From: JACCTI01 sp038237435
GTDB taxonomy: Bacteria > Verrucomicrobiota > Verrucomicrobiia > Chthoniobacterales > UBA10450
Length of the DNA stretch: 64,000 nt
Direction of reading: 5' to 3'
NCBI GenBank assembly: GCA_038237435.1
Contig: JBBRYT010000003.1
Coordinates: forward strand, 62,001 to 126,000
The notes under the pieces were generated by a model that saw nothing but the letters and a program-made list of their open reading frames with translations, did not search any database and was not told where the DNA came from. Shown here piece by piece: positions 60,271 to 64,000 of this stretch; the stretch's first letter is position 1, and every line of letters starts with the position of its first letter. Made by a program: the position numbers and the translations under genes.

Positions 60271-60947
60271 ACGAAAACCCTGCAGCACCAGCTCCACCAC
60301 CGAACGCAGGCAGCGGTTGCTGTGGCATGGGTTGCGCAACACTGCTCGCGCTAATTGTCTTCTTCGCGATCGCTTTTTTCGGCGGTGGGCTCTGGGCGGT
60401 TCATCATTACAAACACAAATATACTTCGCCGGAACCGATGACGCTGCCCAACCAGGAAACCTCCGAAGAACCGGACGCGGACGCGGGCGCGGCAAGGGCC
60501 ACACCAGTCGCGGTGAGGCAAACAGAGACCGATTGGAAAGCTTTTGAAAAGGCGGGCAAGCGAAACGAAAAAGCGCGGATCGCGTTGAGCGCAGAGGAAA
60601 TAAATTCGTTGCTGCAAGATAACAAGGACGCGCAAGTGAGCGTCACAATCGACAATAATGTCGCGCGAGTTCGCTTTAGTATGGCGCTCAAGAACGTGCC
60701 GATGCTTAAGGGTCGCTATCTTAATGGCGAAGGCACGGTAAAGGCGTCAGCCGACGGCGACCCGGGCAAGGCGGAAATTTCCAACGTCATTTTGTCCGGT
60801 GAAAACGTTCCGGACAGTGTAATCGATCAGCGATTTCTCGGGATGAAATCGCTGCGCAGCGTGATTTCCGATTGGTTGGACAAGCGAAACATCCAAAGCT
60901 TCCAAATCGAAAATAATACGGTGATCGGCGAAACGCGCGGCGATTAA
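60267..60947 (+). CDS. Single-pass membrane protein of unknown function
   Basis: The 226-residue product has a short Pro/Ala N-terminus, then a Cys-containing membrane segment (GCCGMGCATLLALIVFFAIA), a Pro/Glu-rich linker, and an extracytoplasmic domain from about residue 85: IALSAEEINSLLQDNKDAQV, VSVTIDNNVARVRFSMALK, AEISNVILSGENVPDSVID, QIENNTVIGET. The alternating strands suggest a lipid-binding-like or BAM-like beta fold. No family recognised. It is coupled to the HIT gene by a 4-base overlap. Confidence 0.65.
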   Translation: MNENPAAPAPPPNAGSGCCGMGCATLLALIVFFAIAFFGGGLWAVHHYKHKYTSPEPMTLPNQETSEEPDADAGAARATPVAVRQTETDWKAFEKAGKRNEKARIALSAEEINSLLQDNKDAQVSVTIDNNVARVRFSMALKNVPMLKGRYLNGEGTVKASADGDPGKAEISNVILSGENVPDSVIDQRFLGMKSLRSVISDWLDKRNIQSFQIENNTVIGETRGD

Positions 60948-60958
60948 ATTTTGGCTAC

Positions 60959-61053
60959 CGCTTGCGTTTTGGAGTGCGGCGCCGCTGCGCCGCTTTTTCT
61001 GCGCGCCAGAATGCTAAAGCGCCGGAGCACGGGCGCACTCCAAAACGCAAGCG
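60959..61053. repeat. Long imperfect palindrome (REP-like) between convergent genes
   Basis: CGCTTGCGTTTTGGAGTGCG (60959-60978) and its exact reverse complement (61034-61053) bound a 55-base centre that is itself GC-rich and partly self-complementary (gccgctgcgccgcttttt... and ...aaagcgccggagcacggg). The whole could fold into a ~95-base hairpin. It fills the space between two convergently transcribed genes, as REP-type repeats or bidirectional terminators do. Confidence 0.8.
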
Positions 61054-61076
61054 CGTTTGAAAGTGCGGAGGAATAG

Positions 61077-62621
61077 CTACTGCATGATCTCGCGGACGAA
61101 AACGTTGAGTTGTCCGTCGGATTGCTTGCGCACTTCGGTGATTTCGTAAGGACGCGCTTCGTCGCGCGTCACGACTGATCCTTGCGCGGGCGGCGTGTAG
61201 CCGGCGGGAAATTCGACCACGATGCGAGTCAGTGAGGGCGCGCCGAAATGCAGGACGGTGTCGGTAAGTTTATTTTTCGGACGAAGAACGGCGCGGTTCG
61301 CCTCTGCGAAATTGACCACGAATTGTCCGCGCAGATAAACGCGTTCGCCTGCGAGTCCGTGATCGGCGACGTCGCCGAGATCGGCCGGATTAATAAGACG
61401 GCCCACCGGCATTTTCCCCGGTGGATAGGTTTTCCAAGATCCGCCGCCCGCGGTCGAGGCGAGAGTTGAATCGGGATTTGCAGGTGGAATCGCCGGCGCA
61501 TTCGGCGCCGCCACGGCGACAGCAGGTGATGATGAAGTTCCGGAAACGTTCGCGCGCGGCGCGGTTGAGGCAGCAGCGATACCAGCTGGGGTCGACGTCA
61601 CCGCAGGTTTGTTTGCGACTGCTGACGGTGTGGGCGAGGCCTTTTCGCCTTTGGCGAGCTTTCGGCCTTTTGCGGTCAGCGCTAATTTCTCCGCGATGCG
61701 TGGCGCCGGAGTCGGCGTTGGTGTTTCGACCGGCGCAGCTTGTTCGACACGAATCAGTTCGTTTGCCGCCACCGCTGGCGTCGCGTTTGGTCCGATCCCC
61801 GAAGTTGTTATTCCCGGAATTTCTGTCTTTGATCGCGCCGCCATTACGACCTGTCCACGGCTCGCTTCCGCGGTCTTTCGTTCGTCGTCTTTAAAGAGTG
61901 GCCAGCCCGCGGCCATGTTCAAATCGAGCGGCGGTTCGAGACTGAAACTGCCGCGACCCTGCGTGACGGTGTAACTTCCGTAGAGCAACGGCACGGTGGT
62001 AATGAGCACCCGCCCGTCATTCAGTTTCTCGGCGTGAACGACGACCGAGAGATCGTGCGTACGCTCGAGTTTGATCTCGAGACCGCGCAATAGCGTTTGC
62101 TTCATGAGCGGCACCGTCTGTGGATCCGCCGGGTAAACATGCTCCATCAGCACCTCGCCAAAATCGACCGCGTCGGTCAACGTGACCATGCCGGAAGTGA
62201 ACAAGTCGTCCGACCCAAGTTCGCGCGCACCGACCAACGTGAAACGGCCGACCACGTACGGAACCAGACCTGCCACTTGCTGATAATTGCGAATGAAATT
62301 GCGCGCCAGCTCTGCATTCGTCCTGGCCAGTTCGGCGGAATGCATCGCGCCGTAACGCTCGAACAATTGTTTGGGCGCAAGGAATTCGCCGGGCGGCGCC
62401 GCCGTTAATTGGAATCGTTTCGGCTGCTCGATTTTGTGCAGCTTCTTTAAAATACGGTAGCTGTCCGGCCGCTCCGGTTGCGAGAAAATGTAATAGCTGC
62501 CGAGCCACGCTCCCATGGCGAGGCCGATCAGCAGCAGAATGGCGATCGTCCAAACGAAGAGATTGGCTTTGCGCCGCGGCCGCGTGTAGGCCTCGTCGTA
62601 ACGATGGTAAGCCCGATCCAT
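61077..62621 (-). CDS. Membrane-anchored protein with Ala/Pro/Thr-rich linker
   Basis: The 514-residue product begins with a basic N-terminus and one helix (KANLFVWTIAILLLIGLAMGAWLG, about residues 19-42). An extracytoplasmic domain runs to about residue 250 (FLAPKQLFERYGAMHSAELAR, TLVGARELGSDDLFTSGMVT, and a beta-like DGRVLITTVPLLYGSYTV). Then comes a long Pro/Thr/Ala linker (about 270-400) and a C-terminal domain with AGERVYLRGQFVVNFAEANRA. I recognise no family. It could be a periplasmic scaffold. It is upstream of nothing obvious on its strand. Confidence 0.6.
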   Translation of the reverse strand: MDRAYHRYDEAYTRPRRKANLFVWTIAILLLIGLAMGAWLGSYYIFSQPERPDSYRILKKLHKIEQPKRFQLTAAPPGEFLAPKQLFERYGAMHSAELARTNAELARNFIRNYQQVAGLVPYVVGRFTLVGARELGSDDLFTSGMVTLTDAVDFGEVLMEHVYPADPQTVPLMKQTLLRGLEIKLERTHDLSVVVHAEKLNDGRVLITTVPLLYGSYTVTQGRGSFSLEPPLDLNMAAGWPLFKDDERKTAEASRGQVVMAARSKTEIPGITTSGIGPNATPAVAANELIRVEQAAPVETPTPTPAPRIAEKLALTAKGRKLAKGEKASPTPSAVANKPAVTSTPAGIAAASTAPRANVSGTSSSPAVAVAAPNAPAIPPANPDSTLASTAGGGSWKTYPPGKMPVGRLINPADLGDVADHGLAGERVYLRGQFVVNFAEANRAVLRPKNKLTDTVLHFGAPSLTRIVVEFPAGYTPPAQGSVVTRDEARPYEITEVRKQSDGQLNVFVREIMQ

Positions 62622-62653
62622 CTAGGCGGCTGGCTCTCGCGCCGGTTCCGTCT

Positions 62654-62989
62654 TCACGCCGGGCGCGCCGGTTCGAAAGAAGTGCCGCAACCGCAGGTCC
62701 GCGCCGCGTTCGGATTGACGATCTGAAAACCAGCACTCGTTAGACCATCCTGATAATCGAGGGTCGCACCGCGGAGAAGTTGCGCGCTTTCGTCATCGAC
62801 GAAAAACTCCATGCCGTCGCGCTCGATCACGGCGTCGCCGGTCTTACGCGCATCAAGCGACATCTCGTATTGTAGTCCCGAGCATCCACCCTTGGCGATC
62901 TGGACGCGCAAACCCTTGCTAGCGCTGTCCGGCCGCTCTTGCAGGAGCGATCGGAGTTGGCGCACGGCGTTATCAGTCACGTTGAGCAT
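62654..62989 (-). CDS. IscA/ErpA-type iron-sulfur cluster insertion protein
   Basis: The 111-residue product has the HesB/IscA fold and its three conserved Cys: KGGCSGLQYEMSLD (C36) and RTCGCGTSFE (C99, C101). The spacing matches the A-type carriers that deliver [2Fe-2S] or [4Fe-4S] clusters to apoproteins. The window has several Fe-S enzymes that could be clients. ATG 62989 begins the conserved MLNVTDNAVRQLR. It is divergent from mutL with about 70 bases between them. Confidence 0.88.
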   Translation of the reverse strand: MLNVTDNAVRQLRSLLQERPDSASKGLRVQIAKGGCSGLQYEMSLDARKTGDAVIERDGMEFFVDDESAQLLRGATLDYQDGLTSAGFQIVNPNAARTCGCGTSFEPARPA

Positions 62990-63059
62990 GGCAGGAGGAT
63001 TATCGCGCCACAGAGTTCCGCTCGCAATCGAGAATCGAAAATCTAGATTCGAAAAACGC

Positions 63060-64000
63060 ATGAGCCGCATCCACTTGCTTCCCGACATTCTCGCCAGCCA
63101 GGTGGCCGCGGGAGAAGTGGTCGAGCGGCCGGCTTCAGTGGTGAAGGAGCTGGTCGAGAACAGCGTCGATGCCGGCGCGGGCCGCGTGGAAGTTGTCATT
63201 CGCCGGGGCGGAATTTCGCTGGTGCGAGTGGTCGATGACGGCTGCGGGATGGACCGCGATGATGCGCTGCTCTCGCTGGAGCGACACGCGACGAGCAAGA
63301 TCCGATCGGCGGAAGATTTGGCGGCGATCAGCACTCTGGGTTTTCGGGGCGAAGCGCTGCCCAGCATCGCGAGCGTTTCGCGCTTTCGCCTAACGAGTCG
63401 TGAAGCTGGCGCGACGGCTGGGACGGAGATCGTCGTGGCCGGTGGGAAAATTGAAACCGTACGCGAAGGCGGAGAAGCGCCCGGCACACAAGTCGAAGTG
63501 CGTGCTCTTTTCTACAACCTCCCCGCGCGACGAAAATTTCTTCGCTCGGAAAATACGGAAAGCCGCAATGTCGAACATCAATTGCATCTGCAAGCAATCG
63601 GTCATCCTGAAATCGCCTTTGCCTTTGTGCGGGACGAGCGCGTCATCTTTCAGTTGCCGGCGACAAGCTCATTGCGCGATCGAGCGCGCGATTTGCATGG
63701 AGCGGATTTGGTCGATCGTCTCTTGGAAGTCGAACCGGTCCCCGGCGCGAGAATCGAAGTCAGCGGACTGATCGGCCAGGCAGGACTGAGCCGCCAAACG
63801 CGCGCGCAACAGCTCGTTTTTGTGAATGGGCGCGCGATCGAAAGTCCGGTGATGAATGCGGCTTTGCGCGAAGGCTATCACACCGCGCTGATGAAAGGTC
63901 AGTTTCCGGTGACGTTTCTATTCGTTAGGCTCGATCCGGCCGCAGTGGATGTGAATGTGCATCCGGCGAAACGCGAAGTGCGCTTTCGCGATCCGAACGG
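63060..64000 (+). CDS. mutL: DNA mismatch repair protein MutL (5' part, runs off window)
   Basis: About 313 residues are visible. The N-terminal GHKL ATPase domain has ILASQVAAGEVVERPASVVK (with catalytic Glu and Asn), KELVENSVDAGAGRVEV, VVDDGCGMDRDD, RHATSKIRSAEDL, STLGFRGEALPSIASV and RALFYNLPARRKFL. The transducer domain follows, with FVNGRAIESPVMN and VNVHPAKREVRFRD. MutL couples mismatch recognition by MutS to excision. The reading frame is open at the window end. Confidence 0.95.
   Translation, partial: MSRIHLLPDILASQVAAGEVVERPASVVKELVENSVDAGAGRVEVVIRRGGISLVRVVDDGCGMDRDDALLSLERHATSKIRSAEDLAAISTLGFRGEALPSIASVSRFRLTSREAGATAGTEIVVAGGKIETVREGGEAPGTQVEVRALFYNLPARRKFLRSENTESRNVEHQLHLQAIGHPEIAFAFVRDERVIFQLPATSSLRDRARDLHGADLVDRLLEVEPVPGARIEVSGLIGQAGLSRQTRAQQLVFVNGRAIESPVMNAALREGYHTALMKGQFPVTFLFVRLDPAAVDVNVHPAKREVRFRDPN

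Larger units (their letters stand above)
132..63398. repeat. Family of ~43 exact copies of the 10-mer GCCTAACGAG (uptake-sequence-like)
   Basis: Exact copies as GCCTAACGAG start at 132, 6837, 6854, 7719, 9351, 10168, 18701, 24243, 26404, 30936, 31276, 34177, 45778, 47181, 47885, 48438, 51143, 55544, 58463 and 63388. Copies as CTCGTTAGGC start at 1582, 3132, 10312, 11540, 13189, 23512, 23919, 32760, 36657, 37061, 40200, 43518, 44834, 48342, 49954, 51963, 53017, 54452, 56868, 57440, 58146, 59114 and 59982. Seen from the GCCTAACGAG side, the next base is T in about 30 of 43. Close variants (GCCTAACAAG, GCCTAACGAA, GTCTAACGAG) add several dozen more. Nearly all lie inside genes, on both strands, read as PNE, LTS or SLG. 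Confidence 0.9.

Noticed and set aside
60959..61053. Insertion sequence ends
   Set aside because: The inverted arms enclose only 55 bases with no transposase and no target duplication was seen; a palindromic repeat is a better description.
132..63398. The repeated word as a transcription-factor operator
   Set aside because: Nearly all copies are inside genes, on both strands, in many unrelated pathways, and not enriched near starts, so an operator role does not fit.
1..64000. CRISPR arrays, prophage and integrase genes
   Set aside because: I looked for regularly spaced repeats and for integrase, terminase or capsid motifs and found none.

Overview
The window is about 57-60% GC by eye, densely coded, and comes from a Gram-negative bacterium: it has lipid A and LPS-core genes (lpxB, an HldD-like epimerase), a BtuB-type TonB receptor, a TolC-type outer-membrane protein and many signal-peptide proteins. 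The gene set and codon style suggest Verrucomicrobiota (Spartobacteria/Chthoniobacterales-like), but this is inference without a database search. I see no phage, insertion sequence, CRISPR array or rRNA operon.

Layout. 1-0.9 kb: 3' part of an HldD-like epimerase. 0.9-3.6 kb: a tRNA-like gene, two copies of a 43-bp repeat, and a cobalamin riboswitch driving a BtuB-like receptor. 4-12.3 kb: rmuC-lpxB-M19 dipeptidase, then a probable 2-aminomuconate semialdehyde dehydrogenase, an Asp-box protein, a MoaD-like protein, a 2-aminomuconate deaminase-like RidA protein and a VOC protein. 12.3-13.5 kb: ECF sigma factor with a membrane partner. 13.6-23.7 kb: a copper/heavy-metal island with small Cys-rich secreted proteins, a DUF3347 protein, a metal-binding lipoprotein, a TolC-like protein, a Tat-exported multicopper oxidase and a Cu-type P1B ATPase, plus one decayed gene. 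23.8-27.7 kb: kynureninase, a Cys-rich secreted protein, a response regulator, a frameshifted DoxX gene and kynurenine 3-monooxygenase. 27.8-39.6 kb: S1/P1 nuclease, EamA exporter, a cyclodeaminase-family enzyme, an OFA-type antiporter with its 41-residue small subunit, an FdhF/YdeP-type molybdoenzyme, a methyltransferase, a Rieske oxygenase and a dynamin-like GTPase. 39.6-52.9 kb: ACMSD and 3-hydroxyanthranilate dioxygenase, then a continuous purine-degradation block (xdhC, uricase, uraD, uraH, alc, allB, an aldolase/malate-synthase-like protein, fused xanthine dehydrogenase, adenine deaminase). 53-58.3 kb: kynureninase-trpC-trpF-trpB-trpA-kynB. 58.3-64 kb: ArnT-like glycosyltransferase, HIT protein, two membrane proteins flanking a long palindrome, an IscA-type protein and the start of mutL.

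Two pathways dominate. Purines can be taken from adenine to ureidoglycolate plus urea by genes packed with 4-base stop/start overlaps. Tryptophan catabolism through kynurenine to 2-aminomuconate and beyond is nearly complete but dispersed over five loci, and one of these wraps the tryptophan-biosynthesis operon; no tryptophan 2,3-dioxygenase is visible here.

The most unusual signal is not a gene. The 10-base word GCCTAACGAG (or its complement CTCGTTAGGC), usually extended to GCCTAACGAGT, occurs at least 43 times exactly in 64 kb, with several dozen close variants. It lies on both strands, mostly inside genes, where it is read as Pro-Asn-Glu, Leu-Thr-Ser or Ser-Leu-Gly; one intergenic pair forms a perfect hairpin after the btuB-like gene. 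Chance predicts about 0.1 copies. The pattern resembles the DNA uptake sequences of Neisseriaceae and Pasteurellaceae, and I know of no description of this word.
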